Assembly: GCA_963932465.1 (NCBI GenBank)
Contig: OZ010786.1
Span: 445,830,619-445,894,618 of the forward strand
Length of the DNA: 64,000 bases
DNA from: Maratus speciosus
Taxonomy: Eukaryota > Arthropoda > Arachnida > Araneae > Salticidae
Direction: 5' to 3'
Shown: one piece after another, positions 46,285-58,189 of the stretch
Position numbering within the stretch: the stretch's first letter is position 1
Layout: each line of letters starts with the position of its first letter
The notes under the pieces: generated by a model
The model's database searches: none
The model's input: the letters and a program-made list of their open reading frames with translations, nothing else
What the model was told of the DNA's origin: nothing
Position numbers and translations under genes: made by a program

Positions 46285-48120
46285 TCCACTTTAACAATTT
46301 TATCTGGCCGCTTTTGACGAGTTTTTAATTTCATTTTTCTATAAGAGCTGGTTTTATCAGAATCATGTTAAGGCAATATTCAAGAAATATTTTTCCATGC
46401 TCAACAACTCGAAATTTTCTGACGTATTTTCACTTCATTTTTTAAAAGGAAAAACGTGAAACTTGCTGACGCGATATTTTAAGAGAATTATAAGCAACCT
46501 GTGTTTTTATTTTTCGTTCAATTAATTAGAACTTGATTTATAAACAATTATCTTTTCAGTAGGACAATATTTTTCGTTTCCAACACTATCGCTTCGGGAA
46601 ATTAGGTTAAAAATGCACACTTTGACAGCATTTTTTGAAATATATTCTGCCTCTATCAAAACATCGACCATTACGGTACATTATATAGTTTCTGAATAAG
46701 AGAACTTACCAATTGGATTGCGTTTGAAAGCAAAAATGAATTTAAAAAGGAATCAGAAAATAAGTAGTTTGGATTTGAGTACACCCTTAATACGATAATT
46801 TTTTCTTCAACTGCTATGTATTTTTAAATTTTTTTGGCTGTAAGAATTGGTCCTATCAAAAGCTTGTCTATATAAAAGTTGTAGATAATATTAAGAAGAT
46901 ACATAATAAATTCATGTGGATTTTATATCTTGTGAATTTACGAAGTAATGCATTTTTTCTTCTTTAACCGCCACTTTTTGTTCTCGTTTTTATTTTTATT
47001 TTTTTTTTTGCGGTACAAATTGATCCTATCAAAAACTTGTCCATATAAAAGTTGTAGATAATATTAAGATAATTTATAATAAATTTAATTGGATTTGATA
47101 TCTCGAGAATCGATGAAGTTATGAATTCCCCCCCCCCCCCAAAAAAGCCTATTTTTGTGCCCCTTGAGGCCTATTTTTAATTTTATCAAAAGTCTGTCAT
47201 ACATAACTTTTTGTTCCCTTTTTTAGAAGTAATAATAACTTCAAACTGATTTGATATGTATTATAATTAAGAAGTTATGGGGCAGATAAACCGACTTTAA
47301 CAGTTTTATCTGACCGTTTTTGACGAAATTTTAATTTTATTTTTATATAAGATCTGGTTTTATCATAATCATGTTAAGGCGGTATTAAAAAAAATTATTT
47401 TTCCATGCTCAACAACTCGAAATCTTTTGACACATTTCCAGATTCTTTTTTAAAAGAAAAAACATGAAACTTGCTGACGTGATTGTTGAAGAGATTTATA
47501 AGCGAGATATGTTTTTATTTTTCGTTCAATTAATTAGAACTTGATTTATAAACAATTATTTTCTCAGTAGGACCATATTTTTCGTTTCCAACACAATCGC
47601 TTCGAGAAATTCGGTTCAAAATCCTCACTTTGGAATCCATTTTTGAAATATATTCTGCCTCTATTAAAAAATAGACCATTACGGCTAATTATATAGTTTC
47701 TGAATAAGAGAACCTTCCAAATGGATGCGTTTGAAAGCAATAATGAATTTAAAAATTTCTTCAACCTCTATGCATTTTTAATTTGTTTTTGCTGTAAAAA
47801 CTTATCCTATCAAAAACTTGTCAATATAAAAGTTGTAGATAATGTTAAGAAACTATATAATAAATTCATGCGGATTTGATATCCTGTGAATTGACGATGT
47901 TATGGATTTTTTTATTCTTCAATGCACCCCACACCTTTTGTTTTAGTTTTTAATTTTTTTGGGGTAAGAATTTATCCTATCAAAAACCTGTTAGCATAAA
48001 AAATGTAGATAATATTAAGAAAAATTGTAAAAAATTGATTGGATTTGATATCTTGAGAATTGACAAAGTTATGATTTTTTTCTCCCAAAAACCCTATTTT
48101 TTGCGCCCCTCTAACCCATT
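46285..48120. repeat. imperfect direct duplication, about 1-kb period
   Basis: TTTAACAATTTTATCTGGCC at 46291 recurs as TTTAACAGTTTTATCTGACC at about 47295. The following 800 bp match in order, including CTCAACAACTCGAAAT and ATCAAAAACTTGTC...TATAAAAGTTGTAGATAAT. The latter motif also repeats inside each unit. No coding sequence is supported. Confidence 0.75.
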
Positions 48121-49120
48121 TAAAATCAATACAAATTACCATTAAACATAAAAAAAAAATAAATAAAATGAACAGAAAAAGAAAACTGAATATGTGTAGA
48201 ACATAGACAGAATTTCCAGGTCCCAAATGCCTAAAATTCCACAAATAAAGTGTGTGGTTTCATCTTCATATTAGCCATAAAAAAGCTAAAGAATATGAAT
48301 TTGAGACTACTACACATATAAAACCTGGAAATAAACCATTGAACACCAATTAAGTTCAAAATGAAACAAGATTAAAAAGGATAGAGGAAAAATAAAAAAA
48401 CAAATTACCAAATTAAAATCCATACTGTCATAGTATTAGGTATAACAAATACACTCATTATGTATTTTATTCTTATTTAAGATAGTATACTATTAGAAAT
48501 TAATATGATATTGTCCTGAGTAGGCTAAAAATTAAATACAAGTTAATCGTTAACTTTATTAAATATTAAGGAATATGAATAAGTTTAATATGAATTGATA
48601 AATAGATAAAGATAACTACATCATTATACATATAAAAGTATCGAATCAACATCCATTATAAAATGTGTATTAGCAACGTAGTTAAATGTCAAATGCCCCA
48701 TTTTTTAAAAATTAACCATTGCGCATTATCCAGATAACGCCACCCTCCTCCGTACTCCAACATCTACCCACCCAACCGTCTTATAATAATTTTTTATTAT
48801 TATTTTACAATTTTTAATTTTTTATAATTATTTTCTTATTTTATATAATTTTTTGTAATTATATTTACGCATGTGTTAATTTGTTTTTAGGATCATTTAT
48901 GTACTAATTATATATTAAAGAATATATGAATCTTTTTGGAAAACCATGATTTAATGCATCATAAATTAGTTTTTTAATATTAATGTTAATTAGATGAGAA
49001 GAACATAAACACTTTATTCTATATAAATGAATAAGGATTATATTACGATATACAGAATTATAAAGACAAGATTTAAAATTATTAAATGTATTAACATTGA
49101 ATTTAAATTCCTTACGTTTA
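48121..49120. other. 3' flank of the Penelope-like element
   Basis: AT-rich sequence downstream of the RT frame on the minus strand. It probably contains the 3' untranslated part of the retroelement. No terminal repeat could be placed. Confidence 0.35.
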
Positions 49121-50122
49121 TCATATAGATAAGTTATTGTTTTTGTTTTCTTTTATTGTAATTTTAAGATCTATAACGTTAATTGTATTGTTAGATTGGA
49201 GGTTTTCCGTTAATTCTAAATTAGTAGGATAATCTACTGGAAATTGAGAAATATTAGTTTGATCAGTGGCAATTAAAATTATGTCATCAATATAACGATA
49301 TAAATGTAGATCACTATTAGTAAAAGTATGTTCATAGTGATATAAGTATAAGTCTGATAATAAACTGGATGTACATCCACCTTGTGGTATACCAACGCTC
49401 TGTAAATATAATGTGTTATCTTGCAAAATATAATTATTATAGATAATGAAATTTGTTAAAGATTTAAAATAAGCTATATCTATATTAAATGGTAAATCCA
49501 GTTTATGATGATACTTTATAAATAATGCATTTATAATATTGTGTAGATCTAATAAATCTATATTATTAAAAAGATCTTTGAAATCATATGTCGTTATATT
49601 GTTTGCAAATTTAAGATTTTTCATAATATTGACCAGTTGATAGCTATTTTTTATACAATGTGTATTATCAGTGGTTGTTGTCAGTACTATATATATTTGA
49701 TTGAGAATTTTTAATAGAAGTTTATTGGCTATATTATTACATGTATTGCATGCAATAGTTACAGTTCTAAATTTAATTGGTTTCTTTTGAAATTTGGGTA
49801 TAAGAACTAAATAAGGATAATTAAAGTTAGTAGAGAAAATATTTATTAGTTTATAATAACTTTGAATTTTACGATTGTTTACTATTACATTTTCATTAGT
49901 TTTTTGAAAAGATTTATTAGAAGAAATACAGGATGTAAGAAGTTGGTGACAATAAGATTTACATATGATTGCATAATTATTAGGAGATTTGTCTACATAT
50001 GTAATAATGTAGTTTTTTCTTTGTAATTTAGTAATTTGTTGGAAAAAATGCTTTGTGTTAATAGTACTCAAATCGGAAATATTATATTTTAAAGCCTTAG
50101 TTATTTTTTCAATAACTAGCAT
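49121..50122 (-). pseudogene. reverse transcriptase domain of the Penelope-like element
   Basis: The 333-residue frame begins at ATG 50122 just after a single in-frame TAA. YVDKSPNNYAII lies at residues 42-53, FRTVTIACNTC at 118-128, motif A YDFKDLFNNI at 179-188 (catalytic Asp), GIPQGG at 244-249 and motif C YRYIDDIILI at 275-284 (catalytic Asp pair). The sequence is AT-driven (many Asn, Ile and Leu codons) but the RT core is intact. The frame ends ENKNNNLSI, which may be premature. This is a retroelement RT, not a host gene. Confidence 0.85.
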
Positions 50123-50327
50123 TTATGATATTATTATCCAATGATTAAAATATTCAATAGGTTTATTGTATGAGATTGAAATTTTATAAATAAAAATATC
50201 TATATCATATGTAAACTGTTTTATAATAGATTTTACGCTAAATTTAGATGGAAGTCTATATTTAGTATAACGCATTAGTTTTTCCAATTTAAAATCATTA
50301 ACAATATTAAGATTTCCAGTGCTTATA

Positions 50328-51625
50328 TCGTCGGTACAATGTCAAACTATCCAATGTGAAAAAAATGGGCTACTTTTTTTAAAATTCCGATTACTTGATT
50401 GGCACCACTTTTCTGAAATGGTAAAATTCCTATTGTTTTCGCCTTAATAAATACGAGGTGGAACTCGTCGAATTTCGACGAAAGAAAATGTTTACTAAGG
50501 AACTGTTGCATCAAATTTATAATACATCGACAACAATAATTACAATAAAAAACCCATCTTACACTTGTTAATTTAACTCTCCAAAGACATATTTTAACCT
50601 AAGATTAACAAAATACTTTTTTCATAAACTTCAACTGTTAAAATTATTGGAAAATTAAACTTTATTCATATACGTAATCAGTAACATATAATCAAGGTAA
50701 GTAATTTTGAGTTATCAATTGATGCTTGGTATTACGGATTGAAAAAATCAGCAAAAATGATTTCACCTTGACATAATGATAGAATTGATAAATATATTTT
50801 CAAGCTTTAAGCCACGTTTGTCAACTATTACAACTTGCCATGTTAAAATTCCCACTGGTGATTTGAGGTCTTATAACAATCTCGGTATCTGCGCGTAAAA
50901 ATTCCAGAAATTTATAACTTTTAGACGTATTCATGGGGAAATATCTCGTTTTATCAAATAAAATTATCGGTTTCTTTTAAATATGACGTCATTTTCAGTC
51001 GCTGAAATATTTTGCCTATTGTCTCAAACTCAAAGTCAGCGAAATGAAAAAATAGTGAAATATAACAGCATCATCAGGGAAATTGTGTCTTTTTTAAAGC
51101 GTAACGTCATTTTCTGTTCAAATTTTTAAAAAATATATTTTTAAATGTAATGAGAAAATGGCATCAGTAAGAATATAAACAATAAAGATAACTAAACCAC
51201 TTTTAATAGAAATGAAGTACTTCAGTTGCCACGATTAGAAAATTGGTATTAAAAACTATAAAAAAATTAATATCTCAAAAATAAATTGAGGTACAGCTTT
51301 CAAACAAATTGCATTTAAAAGTGCATTTTTTTCTGCATACGGCGGTGTAAACATTTAAAACGTGGTATGTTTAGAAGTTTAAAATTTTGCAGTAGCGAAA
51401 ATTGCAAAACCAAATTTTTATTTCAAATTTCAAAGTGTTGCCATTCGCAGAATGACGTATGCGTTACGCACAGATATGTTTGTCCTTTATAATATAGATA
51501 GCATTAAAAAAGGTTAAACAAGGCGAAATTTACCATTTAAAAAAAGTGGTGCCGATGAAGAAATCTGAATTTCAAAAAATAAAACCGCTGTTTTCACATT
51601 GGATAGTTTGACATGGTACCGACGA
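50328..51625. mobile_element. 1.3-kb TA-flanked DNA element inserted in the Penelope-like element
   Basis: The left end TCGTCGGTACAATGTCAAAC and inverted right end TCGTCGGTACCATGTCAAAC share about 35 bp near-perfectly. A weaker match containing GGCACCACTTT extends to about 115 bp. TA flanks both sides (50326-50327, 51626-51627). It carries no transposase and includes a partial copy of repeat family R at 51180-51490. It is probably a mariner-type non-autonomous element. Confidence 0.85.
51180..51490 (+). repeat. dispersed repeat family R, partial copy 4
   Basis: It shares AAACAAATTGCATTTAAAAG, GTATGTTTAGAAGTTT and the tail GTTTGTCCTTTATAATATAG with 14160-14400. The 5' half seen in copies 1-3 is missing. 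It lies inside the TA-flanked element. Confidence 0.65.
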
Positions 51626-51898
51626 TATGTCCATGATCATTATTTATGTATTTTTTTAGAGCGGGGTCATTGCATTTACACGCAAAAGTATTTGCTACAG
51701 ATGTATTTTTTGGAAATGTATTATAGTTAAAAATCTTTCTACCGATTGTATTCGGATATTTAAAGGTTTTTGATATTTGAAGATTATTAATATGGAAATA
51801 ACATTTTTTACCATTAATTATAGAATTAATATTAATCTTATTAAATATTTGATTTGAAAAAGTTATTATCATTTGAGTATTCGTGTTTTAAATTTTAT

Positions 51899-51933
<35 letters not shown>

Positions 51934-52294
51934 TAAATTAATGTTGAAAAGATTAACTCTAGTCATAATGAGATAAAAAAAATATCAGAGAAATGTTTAG
52001 AGAAAGATGTACTGAGAAATACATTTAAATGTTGTACAATCTGTTTCTTTTTAATAGCAAATATGTATTTTCGAATTAATGACTAGTTATAATTCTTTAA
52101 ATAGTTACTTTGAAGATTATTTATTTATTAGTGATATATTTTTGGAAACTAAAACTGCTAAAGAACACTTTCCTCGTTTAATTTGTGTTGTTTTACGATT
52201 TAAATTATGATTTAGAGTAGGATAAATTGGACAATAATCAATAGTATTATTTATAGATGAAAACACTTTAACAGGTCTGTTAAATATTTCACTA

Positions 52295-52804
52295 TTAAGT
52301 CCATATGGATAAATCGTGTTGTAATATTTCCTCCATATAAAGACGTTCTGACTTATTTTTTAGAATTTGTAGGATTTCAATTGTCGTATTTTTAAATTCA
52401 TGTTTATGAAAATGCTGAATTTCAGCTGTAAACTGTATATTTTTTGCTTTATTTTTGTTAGAGTCTGAACGATGTTGATTGATTCATTTATGTATTGGAC
52501 CTGATGTTTCACCTATATATTTCAAGTTACATAAGTTGCACTTTATACAATAAATTACATTAAAGGCTTTACAAAAATTTGAAATATTAGGATCTGAGAC
52601 AATTTGTGACTGAGAAGCGTATGGACAAGTCTTCCATCTAGCATCTAAACACTTGCGAAAAAATAAGGTACGAGGAGGAGAGTATAAATGATCACTGGAT
52701 GACGATCCAGGAACAACCCTGTTATTGTTCCTGTACCGGGCACTACACTGCATAGATGCAGAGTGAATCTTGCCAGGATCGAGATTTTTTCTAAGAACTG
52801 CCAT
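52295..52804 (-). pseudogene. GIY-YIG endonuclease region of the Penelope-like element
   Basis: The frame from ATG 52804 reads through KTCPYASQS to NVIYCIKCNLCNLKYIGETS, where IYCI and YIG stand for GIY and YIG. An in-frame TGA (52484-52486) follows HK, at or next to the position of the conserved catalytic Arg. The frame then continues INQHRSDSNKNKAKN and ERLYMEEILQHDLSIW (the Glu in YMEE is the likely metal-binding residue) to TAA at 52295. The enzyme would nick DNA for target-primed reverse transcription. CGA to TGA decay is the simplest explanation for the stop. Confidence 0.8.
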
Positions 52805-52827
52805 TTTTTATAATTTTTTTGATACAT

Positions 52828-53618
52828 AGAAAATGCAATAATTGCAAAAATTATATAAGTAAAATAAAATAATAATCAATAATAATCAATAATAAAAGAA
52901 ATTTAGTAATCTCGATTAATATAATTATTTAAATAATATTAAAATGTCTTGAGTATGAAATATAAATGAAATTATATACAATATGTACAAATAAGATAAG
53001 CAGTGCTCAAAAACCTCCATTAATAAATCCAACCATTATATAATTACAAATCATCATCCATTTCCAATTACTAAAATAAAATTAATAAATTTAGCTTTAA
53101 TTCATAACTCTGAGATTATACAAAATAACGATGGAATCTTTAACTAGTAATACAGAATCAAGCACAATGCCACTAATTCAATAGCACATTGCGGACGATT
53201 AATCCGTATAAAACATGGAAAACCACCAAATTTTGATAAAATATTCTATTAAAGACAAAAGATACAAATAACCAGCGAAATAATGTTGAACCATTAAAAG
53301 AGGTATCGTAAACAAACAATAGATCAAATGGATGGATGCAGCCGGAAGCTTATATAGCATTTCACTTTTTCAAGGGTACATAAAATACATATATAAGCAA
53401 AAACATAGTCTATTTCTGTAATAGAATAAAGCAATAAGCTAAAAATTGAATTGCATTATGGACCCAATCGACTATACACCAAAAAGTATAAATTTACCAT
53501 GCCATATAAATTGAATTAAAAAAATTATTAATCAATGCAATATCCATAATATTGAACAATATGAAATAATTGTAACATTTAAATTTACAGACATACCTAA
53601 CAAGAAAATTGCTATGAC
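52828..53618. other. 5' flank of the Penelope-like element, no gene
   Basis: AT-rich sequence. It may hold the 5' untranslated region of the element. No frame of note. Confidence 0.35.
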
Positions 53619-54837
53619 CAGGGCTTTTTTTCTAACAAAAAAAGTACCGGAGCCTTAATATTCTGCGGTACCGGTACAATAACCGTACCGTTCCCATCCC
53701 CCTCCCCTCCCCCGTCACTCCAATCTGCATATTTATATTTCGTACATTATTTGCAAAATGTAAAGCATTCTTTTTTTCTTTAGCAAAATAAAGATTTTAA
53801 ATATATATATCAGCATATACTTAGCTGTTAACTATTCCACTTTTTAGTTATCACGCCTTGTGAATAATAATCTTTTGCCTAATTTTAAGGTTAATTAATT
53901 GCAGAGTTCTGCGATTAAATATAGTAAGGATTATGATTAGGAAATAGTGTTAATACAAAACAGGGATAGTTCAGAGCTATACATTTTTAAGAAAAAAAAT
54001 GAATGAAATATACAGAAATTAATATTTATATGCTAAAGAGTGGAAATGTTTTAGAATTTCCTATAAAAGGTGCATGTCTTAAAATATAATCCATTCCTTC
54101 CGCATAACAATCTTTTGTGGGGAGTCCCTGAAAACCAGATTAAATTAAAAAATTGATACTGTTATCGGAAACAGTCGATGCTTTTTTAGAAAAAGGGGAA
54201 ACACTGCTCGATTGCTTTCTATCAGAATAACAATGCATGGCAATTATATCTACTTACAAATATTTTAAAAAAAACAGCCAATAAAAAAATATCCTACTGT
54301 CACAAAAGAAAATCGAACTGAAAGCAAATTCATTGTTCAGTCTCTTGAATGGCGGCGTATCAACACATCGTCGCCGACATAAATTTGAAAGAAAAACACG
54401 GTTTCTGTTTCCCTTTCATTTTGATCGAAATATCATTAAAGTGAATTGAAATAGAATATAATACGTAATTTTAAAGGAGGAAAATTTTTTTTTCTATACA
54501 TGAATAAATAAAATTTTAATTGTAATACAGATTGAGCTCGGGTCAGTCCAAGCCCAAAAACTGATATAATAATTGAGTCCGTTTTATCTCCATCACCTAC
54601 GTGTGCGACACGTTACGTCACATATAAGTGTTTTGGTAAAAAAGAATGCAAAAACTTGGAGATGGGAAGGAAAGGGAAAAAGTAATTTAGGCTTCGGAAA
54701 CACTATTGCACTGTACTCCGGAGCCCTGCATTTATGAGCTCCGGTGAATTTCGACCAATATTAAAATACTCACTAAAAACAGAGAAGTACCGGAGCTCCG
54801 GTGGGCTCCGGCGGGCTCCGGCGCAAATTAAGCCCTG
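53619..54837. mobile_element. non-autonomous hAT element with 8-bp target duplication
   Basis: It begins CAGGGCTTTTTTTCTAAC and ends ...AAATTAAGCCCTG. GCTATGAC is duplicated exactly (53611-53618, 54838-54845), which is diagnostic of hAT. The 1.22-kb interior has no transposase. Both flanks near the ends carry CCGG-rich repeats (GTACCGG..., CTCCGGTGGGCTCCGGCGGG). Confidence 0.92.
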
Positions 54838-55038
54838 GCTATGACCATATTACAACTCAAACATGTAACCAATTTTAGCACAGCAAAAATCCCGCCTAAT
54901 TAATTGGTACAGTTAAAATCGAATCCTTACGGTTGCAAATCACCATAGCTTGCAGTATATATATATATATAATAAATTTGAAATCACAAATATATGAATA
55001 AATTGGTAAAGTTCTAAAGATGAATTAGAAATGTTATA

Positions 55039-55077
55039 TAGATAGATAGATAGATAGATAGATAGACAGATAGATAA
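55039..55077. repeat. (GATA)n microsatellite
   Basis: About nine GATA units with one GACA interruption. Confidence 0.95.
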
Positions 55078-55411
55078 AGTTTTTTACTGGGGATGGTTTT
55101 GGGTTCTAGGGGTTATGATTGGTGTAGATCTGCAACAAAAATTTTCCGAAATTCCAACGTAGGAGAGATTGCAATATGTAGTATTTCATACGAAATCCAC
55201 CTAAAATGTTCGGGTAGTCCGTCATTATCCACCGTCTATTGTCTGAATTGCTCCGGCATGAGGGGCTTAGTTGCTGCGTCACTAAAATAGCTATAACTCC
55301 ATAAATTATTGGAATTTTAAAATTTTCTTTCAAGGATATATTCTTAAAAGTCTAACTTTGAGAATATGAAAAAAAAATGATTTCTTCAAAATTCTAGACC
55401 AGAATACCTCC

Positions 55412-57750
55412 TTAAAATGAATTCGAACATTTCAACATTAATTTGAGATGTTCGCTTATTTCAATGCATTTTTAAAACTATACGAAGAAAGTTCTTCTCC
55501 CGGCATAACATTTGTCTTCGATTTTCTACTTGCATCCTAGATTGCATTACATTAAGAAATATCTATTTATTCCGTCTAGAACCTGAAACAATATATACGG
55601 GAGACTGAGTAGGGTTGACTCATTTTTTTACAAAAAGGAATTTTTTTTAAATATTGAACTTAGAATACAGTTTCATATATCATTTTATTCGTTATACAAT
55701 AAGGTATTAAAATAACATTGCTACATAACTATGCTATATAAGAAACTTGAAAAATGTTTGATTTTAAACATTAGAAAATAATATATCAAGGCTCCCCATA
55801 TATGGGGGCTTGACCCACTTTATTTTATATTGAAATATTTGATAACGGAAATAAAATCAGTTTTAAAAAAGCAGAATAATTTTCTGCTACAAGATTTAAT
55901 TACTATTAAAAAATATTTGGGGAAATGTGATGTGTAAACAAACCTGCTTAGACGGAATTCAAGGCACAGGAGAAAAATTCCGTTTTAAACACCCATTTTT
56001 TTACACTCGACATGGCAACACTAGCTGCCACATAGTTTGGCTTCTTCTTATTGTGTTCACCATGGTGAAATCTGTCTACATACCTTCCTAAGTTATGTTC
56101 TTTCGCAAATTGATGAATATCCAACGTTTCTTAAGGTTGCTGATTTAATGCTTTTTAGTCTTTTCCATTCTTTCTATTTACCTACTATAGGTACTATTTA
56201 CAAAAGTTAATATCAACTTTTAAATTTTATTTCATTACATTTTTTCTTGCTGCAAACAGCAATTTTTCTCATCTTCATTTAATCAGTTTTAAGCATTTTC
56301 CTTTCTATCAATCACTCCAATTTACTGTAGTTGCAAAGAATAAATTTGCATTATTTTAGAAATATGAAAATTTACCCTTCGTTATATGCAGCGTATAATA
56401 AAAGGATTTCCAAAAACAATTAAGAAGCTTTGACCATCTGGTGAAGCCTCCCCGCTTCGACTGAGACAAGCCACTTTTTAAAGTATAGGACATGGTTATG
56501 CTTAGCCTAATTTACTGTGCAATCATTATGCCTGGAATGAAAGCTCAATATTTCTACATTACTTAAAACCTACTTACTTAAATTTGTACAATATATTTTA
56601 AATGAGAAAATCTTTAAAAAAATTTCTGAAAAATACACTTCTTTAGCTGGAAATTCTTCACAATTGATTTTTCCGCACCTGTTTGAATTATTTTCATGAT
56701 ACAAAGACTATTGTTTGAGCATTTCAGTAGCTTTGGTTTCCACCGATCTGCAAAACTCTGAAATTCTTTTTAATATGAAAACTGAAGGGTGGGTCAAGCC
56801 TCTCCTATATTCAATCCTCCAAAGTTTTCTCTAAATAACAGAAAATCATAAAATATATTTTTTAAACACAATATTTTTTATTTAACACTTTGAAATGGAA
56901 CAGGTTGCTTAATTTCAATTCTGTTTTTCCCTATAATTCTTATTTTTTTCCATAATTTAAGATTTTTCAAGAAATAGATTTTATACTAGTTTAAAAGATT
57001 TTCTCGTAAGTTCAATAAAATATTCCTACCTAACATTCCACCTGTTAATAATTCTCCTTCGTTCTTGGTTACGAAAATATATTTTAAAAATTCCAATTTA
57101 TAGTACATATGAACATGGATTTAAATTAGAATGATTAACTAAAATTTATTTTGAAAATTGCTGTTGTGCTTAAACTTCTGACACGTACTGTTCAGCTTTT
57201 AATAATGTTAAATACAGAAACACAAAAAATAGCCGTATAAAAATATGTTTGGTCAGAATGATACTTAACCTTATTTTATTAAATTTTATACATGCTTGAG
57301 AATTTATTTTAGAAGAAGAAAAGAATATTTAGTTATAAGCAGTATAATTAATAGCAACTTGTATTTCTTCAAACTTGATGTGGTCAAATCTTTTTGTTGA
57401 AAAATATTGCATTATTTCGAAATTAATTTGATGCATTCCCTTAGTTTAATGCGTTCGATTGACTATCTTACATTCTTTCCGGCGAATTTTTCCCCGACTA
57501 ATTAAAATTTATGCATGACTTTCTTCTCGTATCCAAGATATGGACTTATTTCTTATCAATTTTAATTTTTTCTTTCTTCGCTATACAGATAAAAGGTAAG
57601 TATTATAAAGATGTAGCTGAAAATATTTACTTTATTGGAATATACATTTTGAAAGCGAATAATTATATTTTATTTTGATGTACGCTTCAGGTTTATATAT
57701 CGAGTAGCTGAACCTACCCATAGTACAGTATTTGAAGCAGAATCTTGGGC
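55412..57750. repeat. block B continuation (matches about 10.27-11.36 kb)
   Basis: After the TTAA composite, homology resumes with ATGAATTCGAACATTTCAAC (block A ATGAATTCGAGCATTTCAAG) and runs to about 57750, apart from the insertion at about 55601-56815. Landmarks include AATAGCAACTTGTATTTCTT at about 57350. Confidence 0.8.
55601..56815. mobile_element. insertion of about 1.2 kb in block B, weak inverted ends
   Basis: Block A reads continuously from AACAATATTATCGG to AAAATATAATTTTTAAACAC, while block B has about 1.2 kb extra here. The ends GGGAGACTGAGTAGGGTTGAC and (inverted) GGAGAGGCTTGACCCACC are loosely inverted. A GGGGCTTGACCCAC motif recurs at about 55805. No coding frame is seen. Confidence 0.5.
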
Positions 57751-58189
57751 AAAATGATTTTTCATGTGTTTTACTGTTAAAATCATCGCTGTTGACTTAC
57801 TGTTAGTAAGTACACGTAATTAATGTTATATACGCATATAAGTATGCATTTAATAATAATAACTAGTTGGATGTGCCAATCCCAAAACTTTCTTCTATCT
57901 TATACATCTTAATATTTCAAAACCTAGTTACACATGTTAATACTTCAATATTATTAGTTCAATACTATACCAACTTTGATTTTCATCTTAAATTTCTGCT
58001 CAAGTCAATTAAACGGACTAAAAACGAGTTAATCTATATCATGATATTTGTTAAAATTATTAATTTTTCCTTATTCTGTTGTTATCAGCAGTTTGCGAAT
58101 AGCCGGCTTAGCAGGAAGGGAGTTCCCGCCGATGGACAACATAACTACGAAAAATCAAGAAAATATACAAAAATCGCTATCACAGAGCA

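Larger units (their letters stand above)
50123..51872 (-). pseudogene. Cys/His linker of the Penelope-like element, split by an insertion
   Basis: The upstream half (51872-51628) ends FACKCNDPALKKYINNDHGH. The downstream half (50325-50123) continues STGNLNIVNDFKLEKLM and RYTKYRLPSKFS. Removing 50328-51625 and one TA restores a continuous frame across DHGH/STGN, so the insertion postdates coding function. A CxC pair followed by a D-GH and TG-L-IV-N-KL pattern is shared by relatives of this element. Confidence 0.8.
49121..52827 (-). mobile_element. Penelope-like retroelement with N-terminal GIY-YIG (Naiad-like), decayed
   Basis: On the minus strand the order is GIY-YIG endonuclease (52804-52295), Cys/His linker (51872-51628 and 50325-50123), then reverse transcriptase (50122-49121). 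Canonical Penelope elements carry the endonuclease after RT. The permuted order is described for the Naiad/Chlamys clade of Penelope-like elements in invertebrates. The element is interrupted by a 1.3-kb TA-flanked insertion (50328-51625), a long T-run at 51901-51932 and several stops. True ends are not determined. Confidence 0.75.
45504..55411. mobile_element. 9.9-kb TTAA-flanked composite insertion in block B
   Basis: The left end GGGGGTATGTAGGTCTACAG and inverted right end GGAGGTATTCTGGTCTAGAA are flanked by TTAA (45500-45503, 55412-55415). Block A at 10261-10280 reads ...TTCTTAAATGAATTC with a single TTAA, the empty site. Without nested retroelements the carrier keeps the internal duplication at 46285-48120 and no transposase that I can see. 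Confidence 0.75.

Noticed and set aside
52484..52486. Selenocysteine reading of the in-frame TGA
   Set aside because: The position is one where Arg is expected, and CGA to TGA decay explains it. I saw no SECIS-like element. Kept only as a low-interest finding.
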